NCBI GenBank assembly: GCA_903851385.1
Contig: CAINOC010000004.1
Span: 1 to 64,000, forward strand
Direction: 5' to 3'
Length of the DNA stretch: 64,000 nucleotides
Source: an uncultured Chlorobiaceae bacterium
GTDB taxonomy: Bacteria; Bacteroidota; Chlorobiia; Chlorobiales; Chlorobiaceae
Shown: piece by piece, positions 42,091 through 51,893 of the stretch
Layout of the letters: each line of letters opens with the position of its first letter
How positions within the stretch are numbered: the stretch's first letter is position 1
The notes under the pieces: generated by a model
Told to the model about the DNA's origin: nothing
The model's database searches: none
The model's input: the letters and a program-made list of their open reading frames with translations, nothing else
Made by a program: the position numbers and the translations under genes

Positions 42091-43413
42091 TTATCCACCA
42101 GCTTCGAGTTCGCGCTTCAGGGCTTCGCGTTCGATTTCGAGACGGCGAATCTCGCGATTGATGCGGTCGAGTTCTTCGGGGCTGCTGTCTATTTCCAGCC
42201 TCAGACGTGAAGAGGCCTCGTCAATCAGATCGATTGCCTTGTCGGGGAGAAAACGGTCTGAAATATAACGGTTCGAGAGTTCGGCGGCGGCAACAATTGC
42301 GGCATCCTTGATTCTTACTCCATGATGAATTTCATATTTCTCCTTGAGACCTCGCAGAATGGACACGGTGTCATCCACGCTGGGCTGATCGACCACGACG
42401 GTCTGAAAGCGGCGCTCAAGAGCGGCATCTTTTTCAATATGCTTGCGGTACTCATCAAGTGTTGTTGCGCCTATACAGCGAAGTTCTCCGCGGGCAAGCG
42501 CGGGCTTGAGGATATTTGCAGCATCCATTGAGCCTTCGGCAGAACCTGCTCCTACAAGCAGATGGATTTCATCAATAAAGAGAATAATCTCACCATCAGA
42601 CGCCTGCACTTCACGTACGACCGCCTTCAGTCGTTCCTCAAACTCACCGCGAAACTTTGCACCGGCAACAAGCTGGGCAATATCAAGCGCAGCAATCTGT
42701 TTGCTCTTCAGGTTTTCAGGTACATCACCGGCAACAATGCGCTGTGCGATTCCCTCTACAATAGCGGTTTTACCAACCCCCGGCTCACCTATCAACACCG
42801 GATTATTCTTGGTGCGCCGGCTGAGAATCTGCAACACCCTGCGAATTTCTTCATCACGACCGATAACCGGATCGAGTTTTCCTTTGCGGGCCTGGTCGTT
42901 CAGGTTGCGCGAATATTTTTTCAGTGAATTATAGGTCTCCTCAGCACTCTGACTGGTCACTCGCTGCGTTCCCCTGATAGTGGCAAGCACCTTGAGAATG
43001 GCTTCACGGTTAATACCCGAATCCTTAAGCATACGCGAAACGTTGAGCCCTGCTTCACTCATGGCAATAAGCAGGTGCTCTGAACTGATATAGTCATCTT
43101 TCAGCTTTTCAGCCTCTTTCAAGGCTACATCAAAGACCTTGCCGAGATTCTGTGAAAGATACTGTCCCGTTGCCGAAGCGCCCGTTACCTTAGGAATTCT
43201 CTCTATTTCGCGATCAAGCGCCGCAAGCAGGGTTTCTGCGGGAGCTTCAAGCTTCTGCGCTATCTGCACAGCAATACTGCTGTTATCTTCAAGCATGGCC
43301 AAAAGCAAATGTTCCGGCTCTATCTGCTGCTGCTGCCTGCTGCTGGCAAGCGTGGATGCTGCCTGCAATGCCTCCTGGGCTTTTACCGTAAATTTGTTAG
43401 GATCAAACTGCAT
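42091..43413 (-). CDS. clpB: ClpB disaggregase, N-terminal half (truncated)
   Basis: Hsp100 family, but only 440 residues against about 860. Present: N-terminal Clp-N repeats (about 1-145) and the first AAA domain with Walker [14 protein letters not shown] (about 203-215) and Walker [11 protein letters not shown]. The frame stops with a normal TAA soon after the start of the coiled-coil M domain ([30 protein letters not shown]), so the M domain and second AAA domain are missing. No remnant of them is seen downstream. The start at 43413 ([13 protein letters not shown]) is the typical one; a frame to 43449 adds 12 residues. Could be a pseudogene, a recent truncation, or a functional short form. 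Confidence 0.85.
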   Translation of the reverse strand: MQFDPNKFTVKAQEALQAASTLASSRQQQQIEPEHLLLAMLEDNSSIAVQIAQKLEAPAETLLAALDREIERIPKVTGASATGQYLSQNLGKVFDVALKEAEKLKDDYISSEHLLIAMSEAGLNVSRMLKDSGINREAILKVLATIRGTQRVTSQSAEETYNSLKKYSRNLNDQARKGKLDPVIGRDEEIRRVLQILSRRTKNNPVLIGEPGVGKTAIVEGIAQRIVAGDVPENLKSKQIAALDIAQLVAGAKFRGEFEERLKAVVREVQASDGEIILFIDEIHLLVGAGSAEGSMDAANILKPALARGELRCIGATTLDEYRKHIEKDAALERRFQTVVVDQPSVDDTVSILRGLKEKYEIHHGVRIKDAAIVAAAELSNRYISDRFLPDKAIDLIDEASSRLRLEIDSSPEELDRINREIRRLEIEREALKRELEAGG

Positions 43414-43616
43414 GATGGTGAATGTTTTTGGATCATTACCGCAAGCCATAGAAACTACTTACTGTATAACAATGGATATGAGAAAAAAGTTAACGCATAC
43501 TACTCGAATACTCGCCATACCAGAAAAGAAAAAAGGCTACGGCACTCTATACTGCCGCAACCTTTTAAAAGCTGTTAAAATGAGGTTTTTCACTCTCCCC
43601 TGACTTCCCCTATCCG

Positions 43617-43919
43617 TTATCCGGAATGAGAGGAATTGTCCACTGGCGGTTTCGGCCAATTCTTGATGAAAGAACTTACAACCTGACGGAGAATCTGGGC
43701 GCTGGTAGAGAGCAGTTCAACACCTTTTTCCTGAATGTTCCTCTGCGTATCGAGCTGATCCTTGAACAGCTCAACACTCGCCGGATCATAATTCCCCTGA
43801 CTGACGTAAGCATCAATTACCTCTTCAGCTTCATCAAAAGGCAAGTTGAAAACCCTGAAACCAAGCTTCGCTCTCTCAAGAGAGTCAAGAACTTTCAGAC
43901 CAGTGTTCTGTTGCTCCAT
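43617..43919 (-). CDS. Conserved-looking small hypothetical next to batB
   Basis: A 100-residue hydrophilic protein, no signal peptide or membrane segment, predicted mainly helical, with a Pro-rich tail. I do not recognise a family. It is 115 bp downstream of batB in the same direction and shows no overlap with neighbouring frames, so it is probably a real gene and may be part of the batA-batB transcript. Confidence 0.6.
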   Translation of the reverse strand: MEQQNTGLKVLDSLERAKLGFRVFNLPFDEAEEVIDAYVSQGNYDPASVELFKDQLDTQRNIQEKGVELLSTSAQILRQVVSSFIKNWPKPPVDNSSHSG

Positions 43920-44034
43920 AACATTTCTGTTTTTTTTTCGTCTATAGAATAAATGACCCTAACTACCTTATAATAACGGAAATATAACAATGTTTTTCAA
44001 CAACTATCGGAAAGTAACCCGCACGACATACCCA

Positions 44035-45057
44035 TTACCGGGGCTTCCCTCCGCCTCTTCCAATCAGGGTTTCAGCTAGCAGAAAAAAAAGACCGGCCGC
44101 AAGAAAATACTGAGAAAGCGGCACACGCTCCACAGGCTCCATCACCCAGCGGGATGCTTCCTCGATATGGTTAATCCGTTCAGATATTTCACGGTTCACG
44201 GTATTATCAGCCTTACTGCGGAAATATAATCCGCCTGCCTCATGAGCCAGCTTCTGCAATGTTTCGCTATGGAAACTCGTCGCTATGGCCCGTCCGTGTT
44301 CGTCACGCTTGACTCCTTCTCCGCCCCCCCCTAACGGAATCACAACAGGCGAACTCATGCCTACTCCGATGACAAAAACATGGATCCCGTCCTGTTCCAT
44401 CCTTTTTGCTTCAGCCAGAAAATCACCGGGATGATCTTCACCGTCACTCAGCAATACAACAATCTTCTCTCCTTTTATTCCCGACTGCGGATGATTTTCC
44501 GTTTCTGGTTTCAGGAGTTTCCTGGAAAGCTCAAGTGCGGAGCGAAACACGGTTCCCTGCTCTTCGATCAGATCGGGTGACGCCATTCCAAGCAGCGCAT
44601 CAAAAGCCTCCTGATCAGTGGTAAGAGGGCACTGCACGAGAGGAGCTGCAGCAAAAAGCAGAATAGCTCTTCGGCCTCCCTTGACAGCTCGACTGATGCT
44701 GGCAATTTCCTGCTTAGCCTGGCCAAGACGATCCGGCTGCACATCCCTGGCCGTCATACTGCGGGAAATATCAAGCACAAAAACCAGATCTGCACCTTTT
44801 CGCATTACCGGGCGACCTCCACTGGTAAGACGTGGACCACTCAAAGAGAACAACATGAGGCCCATGCCGCAAAACAGCATGACTTTTTTCAGAATGAGAA
44901 CCCATAGCCGTAAACCTGGCATTATGGCACGAGACATAAGCGAACTGGCAAGCGCTTCTCGAGCTTGAAGCTGCCTCATAACCCCATAGCCCAGAATCAC
45001 AGCAAGAGGAATAAGAAGAAGCATGTAGCCAATATTTTCAGGCCAGGCAAAACTCAT
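44035..45057 (-). CDS. BatB-like von Willebrand factor A membrane protein
   Basis: A 340-residue protein with two N-terminal membrane segments (about 9-24 and 55-74), a VWA domain with a MIDAS motif DISRS (in VFVLDISRSMTARD, about 91-104), and a C-terminal membrane helix. This is the BatB arrangement of the aerotolerance Bat operon. It follows batA by 69 bp. A run of eight C (44324-44331) in the coding region encodes Gly-Gly-Gly-Gly and is a possible slippage site. Confidence 0.85.
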   Translation of the reverse strand: MSFAWPENIGYMLLLIPLAVILGYGVMRQLQAREALASSLMSRAIMPGLRLWVLILKKVMLFCGMGLMLFSLSGPRLTSGGRPVMRKGADLVFVLDISRSMTARDVQPDRLGQAKQEIASISRAVKGGRRAILLFAAAPLVQCPLTTDQEAFDALLGMASPDLIEEQGTVFRSALELSRKLLKPETENHPQSGIKGEKIVVLLSDGEDHPGDFLAEAKRMEQDGIHVFVIGVGMSSPVVIPLGGGGEGVKRDEHGRAIATSFHSETLQKLAHEAGGLYFRSKADNTVNREISERINHIEEASRWVMEPVERVPLSQYFLAAGLFFLLAETLIGRGGGKPR

Positions 45058-45126
45058 ACGTGTAATTTCATTCTGTGGGCATTTCGGTTACAGCGATTCG
45101 TCATAAAGACAAACGACTTCAAGAGG

Positions 45127-46137
45127 CTACGGTATCCGCAAGAATCGGGTATTTGACAATATGATTTCAAGAAAAATGAGCGCGAGCACAATCAACACCA
45201 ATCGGGTAAACAATCCTGACCGATGCTCCATAATCGTCCCTGACGTCCGTTTTTTCTCCAGCCGGTCAATGGCTTTCATGGTTTCACCAAATGCCGCAGG
45301 ATCTTTCACCTCAAAATACCTGCCGCCAGTAGTTCTGGCAATACCACGAAGTGACTCTTCATCCAGCTCCGGGTGATTGCCTTTTTCCCCTGATAGATTC
45401 GGAGGATTACCCGGGCTTATAACACCGGCGTTAATTGCATATATCCTGATCCCGCTCTGCAGGGCCAACCCGGCAGCAGTTGAGGGACCAACCTCTCCGG
45501 TATTATTCTCACCATCGGTCACAAGAATGACAGCCTTATTTGACGATTCCGAAGCCTTAAGCCTGTTGACGGCGATAAGAATTGCAGTACCTATGGCTGT
45601 CCCTTCATCCTGTATCACAGCTGGCGTAAGGCGGTCGAGCAACATTGCAAGGACATCATGATCAATCGTCAGCGGACACTGTGTATATCCCTTTCCGCGA
45701 AACACCACGAGCCCGATCCTGTCGTTCGAACGATGCAGTACAAAGTTGCGGGCAACTTCCTTTGCAGCATCAAGACGGCTTTCACCGGCAAAATCCTTCT
45801 GCAGCATTGAGTCTGAAATATCGAGCACAAGCATGACATCGATACCATTTGCTTCGGCTTCTGTCTGACGGTACAGAAGATGGGGACCGGTAAGGGCGAT
45901 AACGGAGAGGAAGAGAGCGCTCCAGCGCAGCCATTGAGGCAGTAACCGCAAGATGCGGCCAGCTCCAAATCCCAAGTCACGCAGGGACTCAAGACCGGGA
46001 AAGAGAATAGCCGGCCCTTTACCACGCCGTTCATGCCTCTCTTTGAACCAGGCTGCGAGAAGAAGCACAGGCAGAAGGAGCAGCCACCAAGGCTCCGCAA
46101 GCTCAAGGCTGGGTATACGAGCGAACCACTCCTGCAT
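45127..46137 (-). CDS. BatA-like von Willebrand factor A membrane protein
   Basis: A 336-residue protein with the BatA topology: hydrophobic N-terminus (about 17-32 and 66-84), a VWA domain with MIDAS motif DISDS (in VMLVLDISDSML, about 104), and a C-terminal membrane helix (about 312-330). First gene of the batA-batB-hypothetical group. The 259 bp upstream is non-coding and separates it from the divergent antitoxin gene. Confidence 0.85.
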   Translation of the reverse strand: MQEWFARIPSLELAEPWWLLLLPVLLLAAWFKERHERRGKGPAILFPGLESLRDLGFGAGRILRLLPQWLRWSALFLSVIALTGPHLLYRQTEAEANGIDVMLVLDISDSMLQKDFAGESRLDAAKEVARNFVLHRSNDRIGLVVFRGKGYTQCPLTIDHDVLAMLLDRLTPAVIQDEGTAIGTAILIAVNRLKASESSNKAVILVTDGENNTGEVGPSTAAGLALQSGIRIYAINAGVISPGNPPNLSGEKGNHPELDEESLRGIARTTGGRYFEVKDPAAFGETMKAIDRLEKKRTSGTIMEHRSGLFTRLVLIVLALIFLEIILSNTRFLRIP

Positions 46138-46396
46138 AGGCGAAATATTTTACCTCAAAGATGCAAAATCCCCGGTTAAATTCCCTCTAAACCATTGAAC
46201 TCCAAACTCTAAAGAGTCCGGAGCTTTTCAGACTCCATTCCCTTCACTTCCGATTTGCACCCAAGCAATAACTCTTCAGGAGATTCCGACTATTCTATTA
46301 ATAAATCAATCAAAGCTCTTACAGTATTTTGTTTTTTTTATAAATAATACGCACTATTCAGTTAGTGATTATCAGAATGCTTTGAGAAAGGAGATC

Positions 46397-46873
46397 ATGG
46401 GCACAAACACTATAAGCACAGTACTGGCGAAGCAAATGATTGAGGTGGCCGCCATCAATAGTGTTTCTATCATCAGTACTCCAGAGGGCTGGTTTGCGAT
46501 GTTAAAGCTTGGTGCAACCGAAAAACCACTTGGTACACAACGCACTGATAAACCCCGGATATGGCGGAGCTTGGACCGTTGCGTTGAATACCTGAAAAAC
46601 GAGTTGCATATAGTCCGGTTCGAACTTTTGGATGCAAGCCAGTCCTGCAATATTGCTCTAAAGGGTGGTAAGTCCCGAATAGATGCTTCTGTAAGATTAC
46701 GCAATGCCCATGAAGCAGCCGCTCACGACAAATGGTTTCGTCAACAGGTTGAAGAGGGAGTTGCAGAAGCTGATGACCCTGATACAACATGGATATCAAA
46801 CTATGAAGCTGACGCCAGCTGGAGTAAAAAAAGGGATGAACTTCTCAATAAGGCAGAAGGAGGCGTCGATTGA
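46397..46873 (+). CDS. Antitoxin of a ParE-type module
   Basis: A 158-residue protein with an N-terminal region of about 70 residues rich in beta-like segments (FAMLKLGATEKPL, RTDKPRIWRSLDRCVEYLKNEL) and a C-terminal helix-rich tail (HDKWFRQQVEEGVAEADDP...) of the type found in PaaA/StbD antitoxins that neutralise ParE. A strong AAAGGAGATC ribosome site precedes the ATG. The stop overlaps the toxin start by four bases. Family placement is moderate; no DNA-binding domain of known type is clear. Confidence 0.75.
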   Translation: MGTNTISTVLAKQMIEVAAINSVSIISTPEGWFAMLKLGATEKPLGTQRTDKPRIWRSLDRCVEYLKNELHIVRFELLDASQSCNIALKGGKSRIDASVRLRNAHEAAAHDKWFRQQVEEGVAEADDPDTTWISNYEADASWSKKRDELLNKAEGGVD

Positions 46874-47157
46874 ATCTGGTTTGGCTGCCTTCAGCGATAG
46901 CAAATCGTGATTCACAGTTGGAATATATCGCCCGGAACAATGTTCGGGCTGCTATTGAGCAAGGAGACAGAATAGCCAAGCAGGTTGTTCAACTGATTGA
47001 ACATCCCGAAATTGGACGTCAAGGCCGCATCGAAGGTACTCGCGAGCTGGTTGTAAGCCGCACTCCATTTATTCTTGTCTACCGCATAAACAGTGATCGG
47101 ATTGAACTTATCCGACTATTGCATGGCGCTCAACAGTGGCCTCCCTTACAGAAATAG
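46870..47157 (+). CDS. ParE/RelE-family toxin
   Basis: A 95-residue protein with the ParE layout: LEYIARNNVRAAIEQGDRIAKQVVQLIEHPEIGRQGRIEGTREL then VVSRTPFILVYRINSDRIELIRLLHGAQQWP. It begins with TTG, overlapping the antitoxin stop as TTGA, the coupling typical of toxin-antitoxin pairs. Likely gyrase inhibitor or mRNA interferase of the ParE/RelE fold. 195 bp with nothing recognisable follow before the PepSY gene. Confidence 0.85.
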   Translation: MNLVWLPSAIANRDSQLEYIARNNVRAAIEQGDRIAKQVVQLIEHPEIGRQGRIEGTRELVVSRTPFILVYRINSDRIELIRLLHGAQQWPPLQK

Positions 47158-47352
47158 CAACTGACCGAGCAAAACCTTGAAATTGTGAGCAATCAATTGT
47201 TACCCTGACCAGCCTCTAAAAGATTATGTCGCAAGAAAGCCCTACAGAAAACGTCCATACAATTGGATAGCGTAATATCTTCATGATATTCCATACAGCG
47301 CGCCCCCCCCGATTTGATCTATTTTTAAAACGATAAACGAAGAGATGTTACG

Positions 47353-48549
47353 ATGAGTGTGCCTGCTGTTAAAAAGACACCACGGAAGGTGTTCATAAAA
47401 TTACATCGATGGACTGGATTATTGCTCCTTGCTTTCCTTTTTATAGCTGGATTTACCGGTGCGGCTATCTCCTTTCGCGGTGAATTGGAGCGAATGATCA
47501 ATCCCCATCTTTTTGTGGTTGAGCCATGCTCCAAGTCGCGCCCTTATGCTGAAATTATAACAACTGTTGAATCGCGATTTCCTGATGCATTTGCAGGCAT
47601 GTTGAGGCTGCCGAAAAAGAGTGATGATGCTTTAGTGGTGTCGTTACGAGCAAAGCAGGATGCACCCGGCAGGCAAAAGCCACAAACAGGATTGGAAAAC
47701 TCAATAAGGTTTGATCAGGTGATGGTAAATCCTTATTCCGGCGAGATACTTGGGCAGCGCAATACAACACAGTTTGTCCTGTCGCGAACGAATCTGCTGC
47801 CAGTGTTAAGCCGCCTTCATTATTCACTGTTTCTCGGAAAACCAGGCATCCTGGTTATGGGATGGTGTGCGGTTGTATGGCTGGTTACCTTGTTTTTCGG
47901 CCTTACCTTAAGTTGGCCTGCAAAGAGCCATAGAGTGGCATCATGGCTTTCGGTGCTGAAGTTGCGGTTGAAAGAGGGAAATTATAAAATCAACTATGAC
48001 CTTCACCAGTTTGCATCTGTTTTGATTTTTCCAATAATGGTGGTAGTTTCTTTTTCAGCAGTTTATTTGAATCTGCCTGAGGCCGTAACGCCGATCACAA
48101 ATATCGTGGCACCGGTAACTCCGATTCCTCACATTAAGTCAAAAAGCCCGCTTCAAGTAACGGGTATCGGCTGCAGTGTGGATGATGCCATCAGGGTTAT
48201 ACAAAGCACTTTTCCAAAAACATTGGTATACTCGGTGAATCGGGATATGAAGAATGGCGTTTATACCATTCGATTTCTTTTGCCCGGCGATATTTCGCCA
48301 AATGGAAACAACTATGCTTACATCTCTATGGCGACCGGAGAGGTCGAACACTTGAGATTAGCTGAAACCGGCAGCGCGGGAGACCGGTTTATCAATTGGA
48401 TGCGGCCGTTGCATAGCGGAAAAGCTTTTGGGCTTTTTGGTCAACTCGCTGTGTTTCTGGGAGCCATTTTTTTGTGTGTCATTTGCGTAACAGGTCTGAA
48501 TGTTTATATAGGAAAAATCAGCCGTCGCCTGACGGTGGAAAAGGTCTAA
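47353..48549 (+). CDS. PepSY-associated transmembrane protein
   Basis: A 398-residue membrane protein beginning with KLHRWTGLLLLAFLFIAGFTGAAISFRGELER, the first helix of PepSY_TM proteins, with about four membrane segments (near 24-44, 166-190, 220-240 and 365-388). PepSY_TM proteins are associated with iron/siderophore uptake or membrane reductase activity in other bacteria. The start gap of 195 bp holds a run of eight C (47303-47310). A small exported protein follows 29 bp downstream. Confidence 0.85.
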   Translation: MSVPAVKKTPRKVFIKLHRWTGLLLLAFLFIAGFTGAAISFRGELERMINPHLFVVEPCSKSRPYAEIITTVESRFPDAFAGMLRLPKKSDDALVVSLRAKQDAPGRQKPQTGLENSIRFDQVMVNPYSGEILGQRNTTQFVLSRTNLLPVLSRLHYSLFLGKPGILVMGWCAVVWLVTLFFGLTLSWPAKSHRVASWLSVLKLRLKEGNYKINYDLHQFASVLIFPIMVVVSFSAVYLNLPEAVTPITNIVAPVTPIPHIKSKSPLQVTGIGCSVDDAIRVIQSTFPKTLVYSVNRDMKNGVYTIRFLLPGDISPNGNNYAYISMATGEVEHLRLAETGSAGDRFINWMRPLHSGKAFGLFGQLAVFLGAIFLCVICVTGLNVYIGKISRRLTVEKV

Positions 48550-48578
48550 ACATCAATAAACCAAACAAACGAAGCCCT

Positions 48579-48785
48579 ATGAAAAAGAATTTTATTGCCG
48601 GTTGTATCGTATCTCTTGCAATGACAGGCCTCTTTGGAAGCGTCGCAATTGCCGAAGACAATCAAGCTGCTGATACCAAGCAGGTTGTTACCACTGAAGT
48701 AAAAGCTGAGGCAGTACCCACACCTGAAAAAACTGACTCAAAAACTGATGAGTGCTGTATTATGGGTGAACTGAAACCCTTATAA
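48579..48785 (+). CDS. Small exported protein with vicinal cysteines
   Basis: A 68-residue protein with a signal peptide (about 1-25, cleavage after AIA) and an acidic mature part ending DECCIMGELKPL. Two adjacent Cys near the C-terminus could bind a metal or form a thiol/disulfide. I do not recognise a family. It is 29 bp downstream of the PepSY gene and probably cotranscribed, so a role with that protein is inferred. Confidence 0.6.
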   Translation: MKKNFIAGCIVSLAMTGLFGSVAIAEDNQAADTKQVVTTEVKAEAVPTPEKTDSKTDECCIMGELKPL

Positions 48786-48800
48786 GAACAAAGCCAAAAC

Positions 48801-48835
48801 TGCCGCGAAACATACTGAAGGAGCATTTCGCGGCA
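48801..48835. terminator. Hairpin between convergent genes
   Basis: TGCCGCGAAA (48801-48810) and TTTCGCGGCA (48826-48835) are perfect 10-nt complements around a 15-nt loop, in the 62-bp gap where the small exported protein gene and the M16 gene end tail to tail. No long U tract follows, so a bidirectional terminator is likely but not certain. Confidence 0.5.
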
Positions 48836-48847
48836 AACGGGCATGTT

Positions 48848-51793
48848 TTAATAGCCAAAAACCTCTTTAAGCGTCAACTCCCTGACCGTTCCATATTTTC
48901 TCAGGGTTTCCATATCGAGACTGCCCGATTTACCTAGAACCAGCATGACTTGTTTTTTGTCGTGAAAATGTTTTGTGTGAAATTGAGCGATATCTGCTAG
49001 ACTCATTGCCGGAAGCTCTCGATAGATATTTTTTCTGATGTCGTAGCGGTGCCCCAGCCTGAGAGCATCTTCATAATTCGACAGGATTTCTGTTTTTGTC
49101 AACCGATTGGTGGATTTTTCCTGAAGAATACCGTTTTTCGCCGAAGCGAACAGTTTCGTTGATTTCGGTAAGTCAGTCATCAGCTTTCTCATGCCTTCGA
49201 GCGCTTCGGGAAGTTTGTCTGACTGGGTACCGATATAACTGAAAATATAGTTTGACTTCCCTTTTTGCTTCGGAGCACTGTATCCGGAAAAAACTGCATA
49301 CGCAAGAGCTTTAGATTCTCTCAGTTCCTGAAACACCACGGAAGACATCCCTCCACCGTAATACTCATTAAAAAGAGTGACAATAGGCACCATTGAAGGG
49401 TCGTACACCGCATCCTTCGTCAACATGATCACTTCCGCCTGCGTCATATCGTAGTCAACAACGTAGACAAGATTATCCGGCTGTTCAAGTTCAATAAAAG
49501 AATCAGACGCCGGCGGATTTTTGAACGACCAGGGATAATGACGCACTGCATGCAGCTCACTGAGCACCTCTTTAGAGGACGCGGGCCCGCAATAGAGTAC
49601 CCGATGGCGGTATTGCAAAAGGTTCTGTACTTCATCAAGCAACTCTTGAGAGGTCACTTTTTCAAGCTCCTCACTGCTGAGCACGTTGGTGAACGGTGAG
49701 ATAGGCCCGTATTTGCCGTAATTGATCAAGCCCTCGAACAGAATCTTGTTTTTCGACAGTTTGGCATCGGCCCTCTCCTTCATGACACCGGCCTTGAGTT
49801 TTGAGAGAGTTTCTTCATCGGGCTTTGTGTCGACAAGAAGATTTTCAAGCAACCTTATCGCTGCCGGAGCGTTTTTTCCGAGTCCGGTAAGCTCCAGAGA
49901 AACATGATGTTCAGAGGTGGAAACAGAAAAGCTGACTCCAATTTTATAGAGTTCCCTGCTGATCTCGGCATGAGTCATTGTTGAGGTTCCAAGATAGGAA
50001 AGGTAATTCAGCGCAAGATCGAGTTTTCTGTTGTTATTTTTTCCAATATCAAATACATAGGAGAGCGAAAAAAGATCGTCTTCCCGATTTTGCACATAGT
50101 GCAGCTTAATCGATGGGTTGACATATAGAAAGGTGATAGCCTTTTTGTAGTCAACAAAGACCGGTTCGAGTTTGTTTGATTTCAGGGCAAGGACTTTTTC
50201 TGCAAAGGGTGATGTTGCATCTCTGTTTACTTTCAGGGGCGTAATAGGAGGCTTCTGAATTTTAGCTTCGCTTACAGATTTGCCGTTTTCCTTGTAGACA
50301 GCTACATAATTTGAGCCGTAGTGCTTGCGGGCAAAAGCTACAAGTTCATTTTTTGTAATTTTCTGAAGCCGTTCAAACTGGCTGACATGCTGCGACCACT
50401 GCATACCAGAAGTATATGCATTAACATACGACTCAACTCGACCATGGTTGTGTTCATAGAGTTTCAGCTGTTCGATTTTCATGTCATTGATGGCAGCTTC
50501 CATCAGCCAATCAGGAAAGTTCCCCTCCTTGAGACGTTCGATCTGTTCAAACAAGAGCGCTCTAACCTGCTCAATGCGTTGACCTTTCCTTGGTTTTGCG
50601 GAGAGGAGATGGAGCGAATAATCATTCATCAAGACCAGGCTTGAGCTGCCATCAAGCACTTTCTGCTGCTGATTAAGGTTGAGGTCAATCAGTCCTGCTG
50701 CATTGTTGTATAAAACCTTATCGATAAGCGTCAGATAATCGGTATCGGAACTGTTGATTCCGTTAAATCGATATCCAATGACAACTTCTTCAGCTTCCGG
50801 TCCCTTAATTTTGATAACTGATTGTGTTGTGATCGGCTCTTCCTCTGCCGGAGTAAAAACGGGGATTGCTTTTGGCTTGAGGAGTGAAAATTTTTGATCG
50901 ATCAGTTTTATGGTGACATCCGGATCAAAGTCACCGGCAATACACAGTGCCATGTTGTTAGGGACATACCAGGTGTGGTAATAATCGATGACATTTTTTA
51001 TCGATGGGTTTTTCAGATGCTCCGCTTTGCCAATGGTTGTCTGGGTGCCGTATGTATGTTTTTTGAAAAGTCCGGCAAAGAGGGTTTCAGATATTTTGTT
51101 CTGGTCACTGTCCATGTTCCTGTTTTTCTCTTCATAGACTGTTTCAAGTTCGGTATGAAAGAGTCGCATGACCGGATTTCGGAAGCGTTCTGCTTCGATA
51201 GTCAACCACTGTTCGAGCTTGTTTGAGGGGATATCATTTAAAAAAACAGTCTCTTCTTTCCAAGTATATGCATTGGTTCCCTTGGCTCCGATTGAGTTCA
51301 GGAGCTTGTCGTACTCATTGGGAACTGTCAATCGTGCTGCAACATTGGAAATGCTGTCAATATCCTTGTAGATCGCAGCTCGCTGGCGAATATCAGAGGT
51401 CAAACGGTACTTTTCATAGAGCGCTGTAATCTTGTCGAGCTCGATACGCTCCTTTTGATAGTCAAGAGCTCCGAGTGAATCGGTGCCTTTGAAGAGCATA
51501 TGTTCAAGATAGTGTGCAAGGCCGGTTGTCTCCGGGGGATCATTTTTGCTTCCAGCGCGGACGGCAATCGACGTATATATTCTTGGTTTGTCTTTATACG
51601 GGCTCATGTAGACCGTCAACCCATTGTTGAGTGTGTAGATTCTTGTATGGAGGGAGTCACCAGGAACAGAGCTGTATGTATAGGCATTACCACCGTTCTT
51701 TATGGAAGTGCAGGATAGCAACTGTAAAAAAAATATCCCGATTATAAGCATCGTGACAGGAGTGTTGCGGCATACTGAAAAACTGTTCCTCAT
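48848..51793 (-). CDS. M16-family zinc metallopeptidase, lipoprotein
   Basis: A 981-residue double-length M16 (insulinase/pitrilysin) protein. A lipoprotein signal ends at LLSC with Cys28. The inverted zinc motif HYLEH at residues 94-98 and a downstream acidic ETVYEEKNRN segment mark the active half; the C-terminal half is the non-catalytic partner domain. It is exported and probably anchored in the outer membrane, with a role in peptide breakdown. It lies between the two Bat blocks. Confidence 0.9.
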   Translation of the reverse strand: MRNSFSVCRNTPVTMLIIGIFFLQLLSCTSIKNGGNAYTYSSVPGDSLHTRIYTLNNGLTVYMSPYKDKPRIYTSIAVRAGSKNDPPETTGLAHYLEHMLFKGTDSLGALDYQKERIELDKITALYEKYRLTSDIRQRAAIYKDIDSISNVAARLTVPNEYDKLLNSIGAKGTNAYTWKEETVFLNDIPSNKLEQWLTIEAERFRNPVMRLFHTELETVYEEKNRNMDSDQNKISETLFAGLFKKHTYGTQTTIGKAEHLKNPSIKNVIDYYHTWYVPNNMALCIAGDFDPDVTIKLIDQKFSLLKPKAIPVFTPAEEEPITTQSVIKIKGPEAEEVVIGYRFNGINSSDTDYLTLIDKVLYNNAAGLIDLNLNQQQKVLDGSSSLVLMNDYSLHLLSAKPRKGQRIEQVRALLFEQIERLKEGNFPDWLMEAAINDMKIEQLKLYEHNHGRVESYVNAYTSGMQWSQHVSQFERLQKITKNELVAFARKHYGSNYVAVYKENGKSVSEAKIQKPPITPLKVNRDATSPFAEKVLALKSNKLEPVFVDYKKAITFLYVNPSIKLHYVQNREDDLFSLSYVFDIGKNNNRKLDLALNYLSYLGTSTMTHAEISRELYKIGVSFSVSTSEHHVSLELTGLGKNAPAAIRLLENLLVDTKPDEETLSKLKAGVMKERADAKLSKNKILFEGLINYGKYGPISPFTNVLSSEELEKVTSQELLDEVQNLLQYRHRVLYCGPASSKEVLSELHAVRHYPWSFKNPPASDSFIELEQPDNLVYVVDYDMTQAEVIMLTKDAVYDPSMVPIVTLFNEYYGGGMSSVVFQELRESKALAYAVFSGYSAPKQKGKSNYIFSYIGTQSDKLPEALEGMRKLMTDLPKSTKLFASAKNGILQEKSTNRLTKTEILSNYEDALRLGHRYDIRKNIYRELPAMSLADIAQFHTKHFHDKKQVMLVLGKSGSLDMETLRKYGTVRELTLKEVFGY

Positions 51794-51893
51794 AGAAAGG
51801 GAGATGTAAAGCGTCTGATTGATAAAAAATTAGGCCTGACTAGCCGATTCGTTTTGCCAATATAGGTGATTCTCTTCTGCAAAGTGGATGTCT

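Noticed and set aside
46138-46396. Operator palindrome upstream of the antitoxin
   Set aside because: Only short imperfect symmetry (ATTC...GAAT) is visible, too weak to call a regulatory site.
47303-47310. Run of eight C before the PepSY gene as a phase-variable promoter
   Set aside because: Not placed between recognisable -10 and -35 boxes; may be plain sequence or a read artefact.
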